From: JBAYZQ01 sp041672385
GTDB lineage: Bacteria; Spirochaetota; Spirochaetia; Sphaerochaetales; Sphaerochaetaceae
DNA length: 28,293 bases
Assembly: GCA_041672385.1 (NCBI GenBank)
Contig: JBAYZQ010000014.1
Span: 1-28,293, forward strand
Direction of reading: 5' to 3'
Position 1 is the first letter of the stretch. Every line of letters begins with the position of its first letter. Both the position numbers and the translations under genes were made by a program. A model generated the notes under the pieces. That model made no database searches. It was not told the DNA's origin and saw only the letters and a list, made by a program, of their open reading frames with translations. Below are positions 1 to 8,302 of this stretch, in pieces.

Positions 1-1354
1 TATCAAAGATTTTATCAAAGGTATAAAAAACAATCTATTATATCCAATGGTTGAATTATTAGTTCCACAAGTTAATGCAATACACAACATAAGAGCTTGG
101 AATATTGCTGCAATAGGTTCCATTGCTCTATTTTGTAATGATTTAAATTTATTTAATTTCTGTTATAACTCTGAATTCGGTATTAAAGCTCAATTAGATA
201 AAGGTGTTAGTGAAGATGGTTTTTGGTTTGAAGGTTCAATTCTCTATAATTTCTTTCTTCTTGAAGGAATAACAAGTTTTATGCTGTTAAGTGAAGTTTA
301 TAATCATCCTTTTGAAGAAAAAGAAAAGTCAATTATAACTCAGATGCTAGTGAGAGCCTACATGTATTCCTTTGACAACGACATTCTTCCAAACCCAAAT
401 GATGGGTGGCCAAACCTTAACCTTAAAACTTTTAGTTATGTATATCATATGGCTTCTAGAGTATTTGGAGAAGACAGCAAAATTGGTAACATTACTAAGT
501 TAATTGAAAACAAAAAAATTATAAGAACAAGCCTGCCACTTTCCCAGTCAATCTATAGTAAAAATGGAATTGCATTAGAAAGGCTATTATTTAATACAGA
601 CTTTAATTATTCCAAAACTACTAAAGTTGAAAGAAGTAATTACAATTATAAAAACAGTAATTTTGCAATGCTTAGAAATGATAAGTTAAACTTATTTATT
701 AAATATGGTTTGAATGGACCAAGTCACGCCCATCCAGATATTCTTAATATTGAAGTTGCATATAAAGACACCTTGATTTCAAGAGATATTTCAAATGCTG
801 GTTACAAATCAAATCTTTGTAATAAATGGCATAGAAAGACATTATGTCACAATACTGTAATTTGTGGTGGAGAAAATATCACTTCAAGATCTCCTGGGGT
901 AGCAACACTTTTAAAAAACAAAATTATAGCTTTCCACAAAGATGTTTATGAAAAAATTGATTACAAAAGAGAATGTTTAATTCTGGAAAATGGATTTGAA
1001 GATACTTTCTATGTGAAATCAAATAATACAAAAACAAAAGACTTTATTTTTCATGTTGAATCTCAATTTAATTTTAATGGTGTTATAGAACACTTTAATA
1101 AAGTTGAAAATCTTGGCTATGAAGATAATGGATATCAATATCTAGAAGATATTGTCGAGCTTACTCAAAATGAAATTAAGCTTACAAACGGATCTTTAGA
1201 ACTTTTTTTATCTTTTGTCCTTCCAGTAGATGGTAAATTCTACATGATGAAAACTATGGATAATCCTGTAACAACAAAAAGAATTAGTTTCTTAATAAGA
1301 AGTTATGAAAAGAATCCAATATTTAAAATGAAATTAAAATGTAAGGAGTTATAA
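1..1354 (+). CDS. Heparinase II/III-family polysaccharide lyase, 5' end cut by window edge
   Basis: The reading frame is open from base 2 with no stop before the first ATG at 47, so the gene starts outside the window and the protein is missing its N-terminus. About 450 residues are visible. The first part, with HNIRAWNIAAIG, fits the all-alpha toroid of heparinase II/III and alginate-lyase-like enzymes. The middle holds the family hallmark GPSHAHPD, followed about 35 residues later by WHRKTLCHNTV, in the beta-sandwich half. Such enzymes cleave uronic-acid-containing polysaccharides by beta-elimination and leave an unsaturated uronate end. The next two genes encode KdgF and an SDR, which act on the released unsaturated uronate, so this is a catabolic operon. 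The stop overlaps the KdgF leader, and the KdgF ribosome site AAGGAG lies inside this gene. The exact substrate (glycosaminoglycan, alginate or pectin type) cannot be read from the fragment. No signal peptide can be checked because the start is missing. Confidence 0.85.
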   Translation, partial: IKDFIKGIKNNLLYPMVELLVPQVNAIHNIRAWNIAAIGSIALFCNDLNLFNFCYNSEFGIKAQLDKGVSEDGFWFEGSILYNFFLLEGITSFMLLSEVYNHPFEEKEKSIITQMLVRAYMYSFDNDILPNPNDGWPNLNLKTFSYVYHMASRVFGEDSKIGNITKLIENKKIIRTSLPLSQSIYSKNGIALERLLFNTDFNYSKTTKVERSNYNYKNSNFAMLRNDKLNLFIKYGLNGPSHAHPDILNIEVAYKDTLISRDISNAGYKSNLCNKWHRKTLCHNTVICGGENITSRSPGVATLLKNKIIAFHKDVYEKIDYKRECLILENGFEDTFYVKSNNTKTKDFIFHVESQFNFNGVIEHFNKVENLGYEDNGYQYLEDIVELTQNEIKLTNGSLELFLSFVLPVDGKFYMMKTMDNPVTTKRISFLIRSYEKNPIFKMKLKCKEL

Positions 1355-1355
1355 A

Positions 1356-1691
1356 ATGCAATCATATTTTTACAATTGTGATATTCCCTCCGAAATAGTA
1401 GGAAAAGGAATTAAAAGAAAAGTTCTTGCACATAACAAAGAACTTATGATTTGTGAGGTTGAATTCAATAAAGGTTCAATCGGAGAGTTGCATAAACATT
1501 TTCACTCTCAATGTACTTATATTGTTTCAGGTGTATTTGAATTCGATATAGATGGCGTTAAAAAAGTCATCAAAGCTGGTGATTCAACTTACAAACAACC
1601 GGAGGTCATGCATGGATGTGTTTGTCTAGAAAAAGGTAAGTTAATAGATATCTTCACCCCAATGAGAGAAGATTTTTTACCTATAAAATAA
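1356..1691 (+). CDS. kdgF: KdgF-type cupin, unsaturated uronate ring-opening protein
   Basis: A single-domain cupin of 111 residues, the usual KdgF length. KdgF proteins speed conversion of 4,5-unsaturated monouronates (from pectate, alginate or similar lyases) into the linear ketone form that enters the 2-keto-3-deoxygluconate route. The cupin metal site is visible as LHKHFHSQ, with H46, H48 and Q52, plus H86 in the second motif (EVMHG). The C-terminal IFTPMREDFL matches the characteristic KdgF tail. It begins 1 base after the lyase stop with AAGGAG at 1343-1348, and the SDR follows after 15 bases, so the three genes are one operon. No signal peptide is seen, so it acts in the cytoplasm. A generic cupin is the alternative, but the tail and the neighbours favour KdgF. 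Confidence 0.88.
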   Translation: MQSYFYNCDIPSEIVGKGIKRKVLAHNKELMICEVEFNKGSIGELHKHFHSQCTYIVSGVFEFDIDGVKKVIKAGDSTYKQPEVMHGCVCLEKGKLIDIFTPMREDFLPIK

Positions 1692-1706
1692 TCAAAGGAG
1701 AGAATT

Positions 1707-2456
1707 ATGGAAAAAATAGCATTAATTACTGGTGCAACAGATGGAATGGGTTTAGCCTGTGCTAAGTTATTTGGAAAAAACGGTTATACTGTTATCATCA
1801 ATGGTATTGTTGATGAACAAGCAGTTGCAGTTCAAAAAGATTTAAATGATTTAGGAATCAAAAATGAATATTATCATTTTGATGTAACTAAAGAAAAAGA
1901 AATCAAAGCCGCTTTTGTTAAAATCAAAGCTAAGTACGATCACTTAGATGTATTAATTAATAACGCTGGTGGACTTGGTGGAAGAAAAAAATTTGAAGAA
2001 ATGGATATGGAATTCTTTAGATTTGTTATGGCTCTTAACTTCGATAGTGCAGTATTTATTACAAAAGAATGTATCCCTCTATTAAAGAAAGGAACAAATG
2101 CAAGTATAATTAACTATGCAAGTAATGCTGCCTGGAATGGTGGTGGACCCGGTGCCGGTATTTATGGCGCAAGTAAAGCAGCTGTTGTTACAGCTACTCG
2201 TGCAATGGCAAAAGAACTAGCACCATTTAATATTAGAGTTAATGCCGTAAGTCCAGGAACAATTGATACTCACTTTCATGATAACATCAAAAAGACGAAT
2301 CCTCAGGTATTTGAATCTTGGAAAAAGAATATTCTTTTAGGTAGATTTGGTCGTCCTGAAGAAGTTGCTTCTGTAATCAAATTCTTATGTAGTGAAGACG
2401 CTTCTTTCATTACAGGTGAAATTGTACAAATCAATGGTGGACAGGACTTCCTGTAA
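1707..2456 (+). CDS. Short-chain dehydrogenase/reductase, probable DEHU reductase or KduD-like
   Basis: A classical SDR of 249 residues. The Rossmann dinucleotide motif TGATDGMG is at residues 8-15, NNAG at 85-88, and the catalytic triad is S139, Y153 and K157 (YGASK). The end, INGGQDFL, is typical of the family. A ribosome site AAAGGAGAG precedes the ATG. Because it sits directly after a uronate lyase and KdgF, the likely substrate is a 5-keto-4-deoxyuronate (DEHU) or 2,5-diketo-3-deoxygluconate, giving 2-keto-3-deoxygluconate. This role is inferred from position; the SDR fold alone does not fix substrate or cofactor. It is the last gene of the + strand operon and is followed by a hairpin. 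Confidence 0.82.
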   Translation: MEKIALITGATDGMGLACAKLFGKNGYTVIINGIVDEQAVAVQKDLNDLGIKNEYYHFDVTKEKEIKAAFVKIKAKYDHLDVLINNAGGLGGRKKFEEMDMEFFRFVMALNFDSAVFITKECIPLLKKGTNASIINYASNAAWNGGGPGAGIYGASKAAVVTATRAMAKELAPFNIRVNAVSPGTIDTHFHDNIKKTNPQVFESWKKNILLGRFGRPEEVASVIKFLCSEDASFITGEIVQINGGQDFL

Positions 2457-2466
2457 AGCTTAAGAG

Positions 2467-2504
2467 ATTTAATCAGATAAGAATTTATTCTTGTCTGATT
2501 AAAT
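2467..2504. terminator. Bidirectional hairpin between SDR and kdsC-like gene
   Basis: An 18-bp inverted repeat (arms 2467-2484 and 2487-2504) with one G-U wobble and a very tight loop. It fills the gap between two convergent genes and ends just before the stop codon of the phosphatase gene. No long U tract follows on the + strand, so termination strength is uncertain. Confidence 0.6.
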
Positions 2505-2506
2505 AA

Positions 2507-2995
2507 TTACATATTGTCCTTAATTAAATCAATAATTTCTCTAACCGCTCCATATCCTGCAGCTGCTTTTGTAATATATGCATTTTTGCGATTCTTCATA
2601 AAAGCTAAAACTGCTGGATGAGAATTCGGAGGACAAGCACAAAAGCCTACGGCTTCCATGCAATCCATATCATTTACATCATCCCCAATATAAAGCATCT
2701 CATCTAGCTTTATATTATATTTTAAAGAAATTTCTTTTAGCTTATCAACTTTTCCAGAAGGAATTCCTTGGTAAACTTCTTTAACATCAAGGTTTTCCAT
2801 TCTGGAGGAAACAATTTTTGTATCAAGACCTGTAATAATAGCAGGTATTATATTTAATGTTGGAAGTATATTCTTAATACCATAACCATCTCTAGCAAAG
2901 AAAGCTTTCAGCAATTCACCATTTTCACCTTGATAGATTTTCCCATCAGTCAAAGTTCCATCAACATCCATAACAAGCATTTTTATATTTTTCAT
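2507..2995 (-). CDS. kdsC: KdsC-like HAD phosphatase (KDO 8-phosphate phosphatase family)
   Basis: A HAD-superfamily phosphatase of 162 residues without a cap domain, the size and layout of KdsC (subfamily C0). Motif I is MDVDGTLTDG with D10 as nucleophile and D12 as acid/base. It is followed by the KdsC-like stretch FFARDGYGI, and the late motif is GDDVNDMDCM. KdsC removes phosphate from 3-deoxy-manno-octulosonate 8-phosphate during LPS inner-core synthesis in tetramer form. Related proteins act on other nonulosonic or keto-deoxy sugar phosphates, so the substrate is not certain, particularly if the host lacks classical LPS. A weak AGGA site precedes the ATG. It is convergent with the uronate operon and transcribed alone. 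No other KDO gene is in the window. Confidence 0.75.
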   Translation of the reverse strand: MKNIKMLVMDVDGTLTDGKIYQGENGELLKAFFARDGYGIKNILPTLNIIPAIITGLDTKIVSSRMENLDVKEVYQGIPSGKVDKLKEISLKYNIKLDEMLYIGDDVNDMDCMEAVGFCACPPNSHPAVLAFMKNRKNAYITKAAAGYGAVREIIDLIKDNM

Positions 2996-3113
2996 TATAT
3001 ATTTCCTATTTTTTTATTTATTTATAACAGAAAAACCTTTTAAAATAAATAGAAGCGTAAAATTAGTAAATATTAAAGTTGATTTTACCCCTTAAAAATG
3101 TTTTTATTAATTT

Positions 3114-3797
3114 ATGAAAAGTATTGAAACCAAGTTATTTGAATATAAGGATGAAAAATATAAAGTTTTTACAGCTAAATTAAATCCCGCTGTAAATCTT
3201 GATAAGATTATAGGCATAAGACTACCAAATTTAAGAAAAATTGCAAAAGGACTTTCGCCGGAAGAAAAAGAATATATTCTAAATAATACCCCTCATAAGT
3301 ATTTAGAAGAAAACTTTCTGCATTCTTTCATAATAAGTTCGTTTAAAGATTGGAATCAAGCTCTAGAAGCTACAAACCTTTTTCTTCCACTTATCGACAA
3401 TTGGGCAGTCTGCGATACATTTGACCCAAAAATCTTTATTTCTAGACCTAAGGAATTTGAAAAGATAATTAAAAATGCCTATCTTAAAAGTGAAAATACT
3501 TACACCATAAGATTTGCCACAGTAATGTTAATGCGTTACTTTCTTGAAGATAATTTTTCAATTGAACATTTTATTTGGCTAAATGATGTTAAAAATGATG
3601 ATTACTATGTTAAAATGGCTATTTCTTGGTATTATAGTACAGCTCTTATAAAACAATGGGACAAAACAATAATAATCTTTGAAAACAAAAACCTAGAATC
3701 AAAATGGATTCATAATAAGTCTATTCAAAAGGCAATTGAATCTTTTAGAATTTCTAAAGAAAAAAAAGATTATCTTAGAAGCTTAAAAATTAAATAG
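3114..3797 (+). CDS. AlkD-like DNA alkylation repair protein (HEAT-like repeat glycosylase)
   Basis: A 227-residue, all-helical protein of the DNA alkylation repair family (AlkD type), which removes N3- and N7-alkylpurines by base excision without base flipping. Family landmarks are DNWAVCDTF (W97, D101), YTIRFATVMLM (R133), YYVKMAISWY (W172) and HNKSIQKAIES near the end. W97, D101, R133 and W172 correspond by motif to the aromatic cage and catalytic Asp/Arg of characterised AlkD. The ATG has no recognisable Shine-Dalgarno sequence; the upstream bases are only A and T, so translation may be weak or leaderless. The next in-frame ATG is far downstream, which supports this start. The 3' end overlaps the convergent secreted-protein gene by 8 bases. 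Confidence 0.83.
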   Translation: MKSIETKLFEYKDEKYKVFTAKLNPAVNLDKIIGIRLPNLRKIAKGLSPEEKEYILNNTPHKYLEENFLHSFIISSFKDWNQALEATNLFLPLIDNWAVCDTFDPKIFISRPKEFEKIIKNAYLKSENTYTIRFATVMLMRYFLEDNFSIEHFIWLNDVKNDDYYVKMAISWYYSTALIKQWDKTIIIFENKNLESKWIHNKSIQKAIESFRISKEKKDYLRSLKIK

Positions 3798-4593
3798 ATT
3801 CAAGAATAAAAACTCCCTTGTCAGTACCAACACGCGGTACAGGATTTTTAAACATCCCCATTTTTGCGAGTCCATCGCCATCAAGAATAAACCAAATCTC
3901 TTTTTTCCCAGTTTCTTTGTTTACCATAAATTTATAAGTAGTAATTGTGTTTACCTTAAAAGCAAAACTTTTAGTCTTAACTTCAATTGAATATTCATTG
4001 GGTTTAATATTTATCTCTGAGCAATAAAAAGTGGACGGGGTTAAAGATGTAGTGTTAAAACTTAAGGCATTTTTTCGATAAGTTTCAGAAACTTTGTTAT
4101 TATCCTTGTACTCAAAAGTCGGATACTCTCCCTTTTCATTTAGATTTACCAAAGGAAAAATTCTAAATTCTTTTTTATCAAAGCCTTCAATTACCTCATA
4201 AATATTATAGAAAACCCCTCCTATAAAGGAAAGTTGTTCAGCTTTCTCAACATAAAACGTTAATTCCGTACAACGCCCTTTATTTGTATTATCAGAGGTA
4301 TTAGTCCATCGATAAAAACCTTGCCAAGAAGTCGTAGTACAATTAATATTTTCTTTTTTACCACTAAGGCTGACAATTTGAAAGTTATATTCAGTTTCAG
4401 GCCAAAGATTATCAATCTCTATTTTACCATAATCAAACTTTGAATTACATAAAATATTATTGCAATAAACTTTACCTTCCTTTAAATCAGAACTAATATA
4501 AATCCTATCAGGTTCAACGTTCTCAATAGAAATTGCAAAAGCAAGAGAAATATTTAGGGAAAATAAAATTAAACAAAATATTATTTTTTTCAT
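3790..4593 (-). CDS. Secreted protein of unknown function
   Basis: 267 residues. The N-terminus is a clear Sec signal peptide: two Lys, a hydrophobic stretch, then AFA-like cleavage near residue 20. The mature part looks beta-rich with short strands and many Tyr, Thr and Asn. The first 60 residues of the mature part resemble a fibronectin III-like strand pattern, followed by WQGFYRWTNTSDNT, reminiscent of spirochaete envelope proteins with WxGxYxW motifs. There is no lipobox, no catalytic motif and no C-terminal membrane anchor. It starts 4 bases after the stop of the CLC gene without a strong ribosome site, so it is probably the last gene of the long - strand unit. Function is not recognised. 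Confidence 0.7.
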   Translation of the reverse strand: MKKIIFCLILFSLNISLAFAISIENVEPDRIYISSDLKEGKVYCNNILCNSKFDYGKIEIDNLWPETEYNFQIVSLSGKKENINCTTTSWQGFYRWTNTSDNTNKGRCTELTFYVEKAEQLSFIGGVFYNIYEVIEGFDKKEFRIFPLVNLNEKGEYPTFEYKDNNKVSETYRKNALSFNTTSLTPSTFYCSEINIKPNEYSIEVKTKSFAFKVNTITTYKFMVNKETGKKEIWFILDGDGLAKMGMFKNPVPRVGTDKGVFILESI

Positions 4594-4597
4594 AATT

Positions 4598-5872
4598 TTA
4601 TATTAACTTCATTTGATGTTTATAAATAGAGAAATTTCCACTTGAAATAAAGGAAAAAGAACAAACAATAAAAATTAATATAGGGTTAGTAAATCCAAAA
4701 ACTTCAAAAGCCATTAAAGTTCCAACCAGAGGAAGTTTACTTGAACCACTCAAAACTCCGACACAACCAAACATAGCAAGAGTAGCTGCTGGAATTGGAA
4801 GAAAAGCTGCTAATGGTCTAAAAGCTGCTGCTCCTATTACTAAAGCAGGAACAACCTCTCCTCCTGTAAACCCACAGGCTGTTGCCATTGAAGTAAGAAG
4901 AATCTTTAGAATAAAAGAATACCAGGTTGAATCACTAAAGAGTTCAAGGCCGAAACCATTATACCAACTTTCCCCTGTTAACAGCTGAATTCCAACTGCA
5001 AAAACAGTTAAAACTAAACTTGAAATTAAAACCTTTTTGTACTCATTTTTAGAAATCTTTTTTGACAATCTTGAAAATATATGAGTTGAAAAAATAAAAA
5101 GTCTCCCAATAAATCCAGCCACAATTCCAAGGAACATACATAAAACCAACATTGGAACGGTGATCTCAACACTTGAAATAAAGGGTATTGCAATAACAGG
5201 AATCCCTAAATAACTGGCAACATAACAAGAAGTAACATTACAAGAAAGACAAGGAATCCAAGATTCAAATCTATTGTTTGTAGGGCAAGCAACGTGAAGG
5301 CCAAACATAGTACCGGTTATAGGAGCATTAAACAAAGCTCCAAAAGCAGCTCCAGCTCCTACTATTAGCCAAGTTTCCATTTCCTTCGGATCGTATTTTT
5401 TTCTAAAAATTCTTCGTTCCAAATCTGCTTGAAAACAAGCAAGAGATGTACCAATTTGTACCCCGGCTCCTTCTTTGCCATTTGATCCACCGACTAGGTG
5501 CGTTATTAAAGTTGTAATAAAAACAATCGGTCCCAATAAAGGAGAAATACCTTTATTGTCTGTGGCCCAATCTGATTTTACGGTTATTCTTCCAGGATTA
5601 ATTTTTGACAACACCTGTTCATTTATTATATCTAAAGCCAAATCTCCAGACTTGCGAAACCCTTTGCCCTTAATATTATAAATCCAAGCAATTAAAAGAG
5701 CCCCTAACGGAATAAAAAGAAGAACAAAAAAATGTTCTGTTCTAATTTTATTCATGAATACTACAGCCATACTAAGAATATAGCAACAAATTCCAATCAT
5801 GGTACCAAGTACCACTCCTCTTCCTATCCAAATCAAGCTTGATATATATAAGTCTTTTCGATTATCTCTCAT
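4598..5872 (-). CDS. CLC-family ion transporter, CLC-F (fluoride/proton antiporter) like
   Basis: A membrane protein of about 424 residues with the CLC fold and no C-terminal CBS domains. The gating-glutamate motif is GKEGAG (residues about 132-137). The surrounding THLVGGSNGKEGAGVQIG resembles the fluoride-exporting CLC-F clade, as do GGEVVPALVIG near residue 337 and SGSSKLPLVGTLMAFEVFG near the end. Chloride CLCs normally have GREGP and an earlier GSGIP, which is missing here. CLC-F proteins export fluoride with protons. I chose the ATG at 5872 over an upstream TTG; spacing to a G-rich patch fits either. It follows the DUF4954 gene by 54 bases. There is no room for a fluoride riboswitch directly upstream, so induction by fluoride is not supported. 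A chloride channel is the alternative. Confidence 0.78.
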   Translation of the reverse strand: MRDNRKDLYISSLIWIGRGVVLGTMIGICCYILSMAVVFMNKIRTEHFFVLLFIPLGALLIAWIYNIKGKGFRKSGDLALDIINEQVLSKINPGRITVKSDWATDNKGISPLLGPIVFITTLITHLVGGSNGKEGAGVQIGTSLACFQADLERRIFRKKYDPKEMETWLIVGAGAAFGALFNAPITGTMFGLHVACPTNNRFESWIPCLSCNVTSCYVASYLGIPVIAIPFISSVEITVPMLVLCMFLGIVAGFIGRLFIFSTHIFSRLSKKISKNEYKKVLISSLVLTVFAVGIQLLTGESWYNGFGLELFSDSTWYSFILKILLTSMATACGFTGGEVVPALVIGAAAFRPLAAFLPIPAATLAMFGCVGVLSGSSKLPLVGTLMAFEVFGFTNPILIFIVCSFSFISSGNFSIYKHQMKLI

Positions 5873-5926
5873 TACCCCATTCCCAATCAAATATCATAAC
5901 CTTATTATATAAGTTCTTCAACCTAA

Positions 5927-8278
5927 TCATTTAAAAAACTTGGAAAGCTCAATAAAAGATGCTTCCTGTTTTTTAGAATTGATAATAAAAGAATCATTCT
6001 TTACTTCTCCAAGTACACTATTTAATTCTTTTTCATTTCTATAGGTAATAGTTCTATAAAAATTTTCGTAATCTTTTACTTTTGTAAGTCTTACCTGCTC
6101 TGTTATTTGGGAACGAATTCTCAAAGCACTTTCTAGAAGTTGATCTTTTTGATCTTCAATATCTATTTGTTCAGCTACTTCACAAAGAGAAAGATAGCCG
6201 TCTATGGCCTTATCCTCAGGATAAAAGCCTTCCCATTTTTTATATTCTTCATGAACAGAATTCCAATTATTTATTTCTTGATTACAAACTTTCTCAAAAA
6301 GCTTTTCTACTCTTTTATGAGGAACAAGTTGTCCGCCAATATTTTCCCAACTTATTTTTCCAATTTTCTCAAAATAATCATAAAAACTTGGTTTATCTTC
6401 TCCAAAATCAACCAAAGATGAGACGGAAACATTTTTCTTTAAATCAGCAAGCTTTAACCCAGTATTTTTGCACCAAATACTGCATTCTCTTACTCCATAA
6501 TAAATCAACATTTCCCTATAAGCGTTAAAGGATTGCACCACTTTTCTAACTAAAACAGGCGTTGCTGAACTTTCAACGTGTTCTCCAAACACTTCAAATT
6601 CTTCCACTAGTTCAGGTTTTTTAGTAATCATTGCCTTTCCAAAATTTGCCAGTAAACAAGCCAGTTCTTTTTCTTTTTCTGAAGAAGTATTCCAAGCTTT
6701 AGCCTCAATTCTATCCTTGGTTTTTAAAAGATCTTTAACTGAAAAAGTTCTTAAAAACTCTGCTTCTTTTAAATCATTAATTTGAGATTTCCAATGATTT
6801 TCATTATATTTTCTTAAGTAACTCTTTGCTGTCCAAAGAGAAATTAAAAATAAAGCCTTTCTCACTTCATTTATAGTATCAGGAGCAAGATATTCAGTTT
6901 CAAAAACCTGTTTTGGAGCTTTTCGTTTATCACGCACTCCATATTTCCAACTATTTCTTTCCAGAGCATACATATTGTACATCCACCAATAACCACCTAG
7001 TATTTCCCTTCTGTAATCACAGGTATTATCAGCTAATAGTGAGAAAGGTAACTCTACATTAAGTTCATGGGGATAGTTTCCTTTAGTAATTAAAACATAG
7101 CTTGCAAACCGACAGTTATGTTTAAGAGTACTCGATAAGGCAGGCCAAAATCCTCTTCCCGCTACTATTTCTCCGTCATTTCCTCTACTGTTATGGTTTG
7201 ATCCTATATTTGCCCCAGCTGCCATATTTGATTGTCCTTTTATTAAGCTTGCAATCAAAAAAGAATTATTATGATGTTGTTCATGTCCAGCATAAATTAA
7301 ATTATTTAAGACTTCACAACAAGAAATAGTGGAATTATCACCTAAAATTGAATGTATAAGTCTGGCTCCATATTTTAAGTTGCAGTTATCTCCCATTACA
7401 AATTTAATAGCTTTACAACCATAGAAAATTCTAGAACCTGAGCCAACTATTCCATTAACAATTTCAACCCCTTCTCCAATTTGAACTGGTTCTTCGACAG
7501 TCGAAAGAAAGCTAACATTTTTTATTTTATTGGCGCATTTCACATAACATGCAGGACCAAAATATGCGTCTTTTATAATGCCACAGCCCTTTATCACACA
7601 ATCATGTTCAATTACTCCATAATAACCACGACGTTTATCACAGATTAAATAATTAAAAGAGGAAAAACGTTCCATAAGTTTTTCATTTTCTCTATAAGTT
7701 GCCCAAAGATAAGCATCTCCAGTGGTCATAGAAGCAAAAGGTGAAACACTTCTTCCTCCCTTTTCATTCATTATATCAATCCAAACTCTTACCCCTTCGT
7801 CTTCACCTTCTTTCACCACTCCATTTCCAAATTTACTATGATTTGTAGTTTGAAGTTCATTTATTTCACTTAGAATACAATTATCCTGGATAATATAGTG
7901 ACTTATATATCTACAGCCATTAATGGCACAATGGCTACCTATATCACAGGAAATAAAAACAGAATTATAAAGACCTTCTTCTTGTTCAAAATCATGAAAG
8001 CAAAGGATGTTTTTCTCAAGTTTTCCAATTCTTACTAGTCCATAAAAGCGATTTCCAACTACCAAAGAAGAATCAAAATCATCTTGAACCAAAACCAAAT
8101 CCCAATTATCGGAGTAATTACTCTGCATTTTAAAATCTTTAATTTCGGATTCAGTTAGCTTCCTAAATTTCTTTGGATTTTGTTCTTTTCTTAAATAAAA
8201 CTCATCCTTTCCTTCTGGGATAAATTCTTTTTTAATAAAACCCAACCCAAAATCTTCTCTTTTTTTTGATTCTACCAT
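5927..8278 (-). CDS. DUF4954-family protein with left-handed beta-helix repeats
   Basis: 783 residues. The region from about residue 75 to 440 shows imperfect hexapeptide-type repeats with periodic I/V/C/G spacing (for example CAINGCRYIS and YIIQDNCILS), as in left-handed beta-helix acyl- and nucleotidyltransferases. The conserved block GANIGSNHNSRGNDGEIVAG (residues 355-374), followed by a Trp-Pro, is typical of DUF4954, a family seen in Bacteroidetes and Treponema. The C-terminal half (about 470-783) is helical and charged, with coiled-coil-like stretches. No signal peptide is present, so it is cytoplasmic. AAAGGA precedes the ATG. It lies 24 bases after glf, so a role in handling a nucleotide-activated sugar or acyl sugar for the envelope is plausible, but no activity is established for the family. 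Confidence 0.85.
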   Translation of the reverse strand: MVESKKREDFGLGFIKKEFIPEGKDEFYLRKEQNPKKFRKLTESEIKDFKMQSNYSDNWDLVLVQDDFDSSLVVGNRFYGLVRIGKLEKNILCFHDFEQEEGLYNSVFISCDIGSHCAINGCRYISHYIIQDNCILSEINELQTTNHSKFGNGVVKEGEDEGVRVWIDIMNEKGGRSVSPFASMTTGDAYLWATYRENEKLMERFSSFNYLICDKRRGYYGVIEHDCVIKGCGIIKDAYFGPACYVKCANKIKNVSFLSTVEEPVQIGEGVEIVNGIVGSGSRIFYGCKAIKFVMGDNCNLKYGARLIHSILGDNSTISCCEVLNNLIYAGHEQHHNNSFLIASLIKGQSNMAAGANIGSNHNSRGNDGEIVAGRGFWPALSSTLKHNCRFASYVLITKGNYPHELNVELPFSLLADNTCDYRREILGGYWWMYNMYALERNSWKYGVRDKRKAPKQVFETEYLAPDTINEVRKALFLISLWTAKSYLRKYNENHWKSQINDLKEAEFLRTFSVKDLLKTKDRIEAKAWNTSSEKEKELACLLANFGKAMITKKPELVEEFEVFGEHVESSATPVLVRKVVQSFNAYREMLIYYGVRECSIWCKNTGLKLADLKKNVSVSSLVDFGEDKPSFYDYFEKIGKISWENIGGQLVPHKRVEKLFEKVCNQEINNWNSVHEEYKKWEGFYPEDKAIDGYLSLCEVAEQIDIEDQKDQLLESALRIRSQITEQVRLTKVKDYENFYRTITYRNEKELNSVLGEVKNDSFIINSKKQEASFIELSKFFK

Positions 8279-8302
8279 AATTTTTCCTTTATTAATTTTC
8301 CG

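Noticed and set aside
5873..5926. Fluoride riboswitch before the CLC-F-like gene
   Set aside because: Only 54 bases separate it from the previous stop and no riboswitch-like structure is seen.
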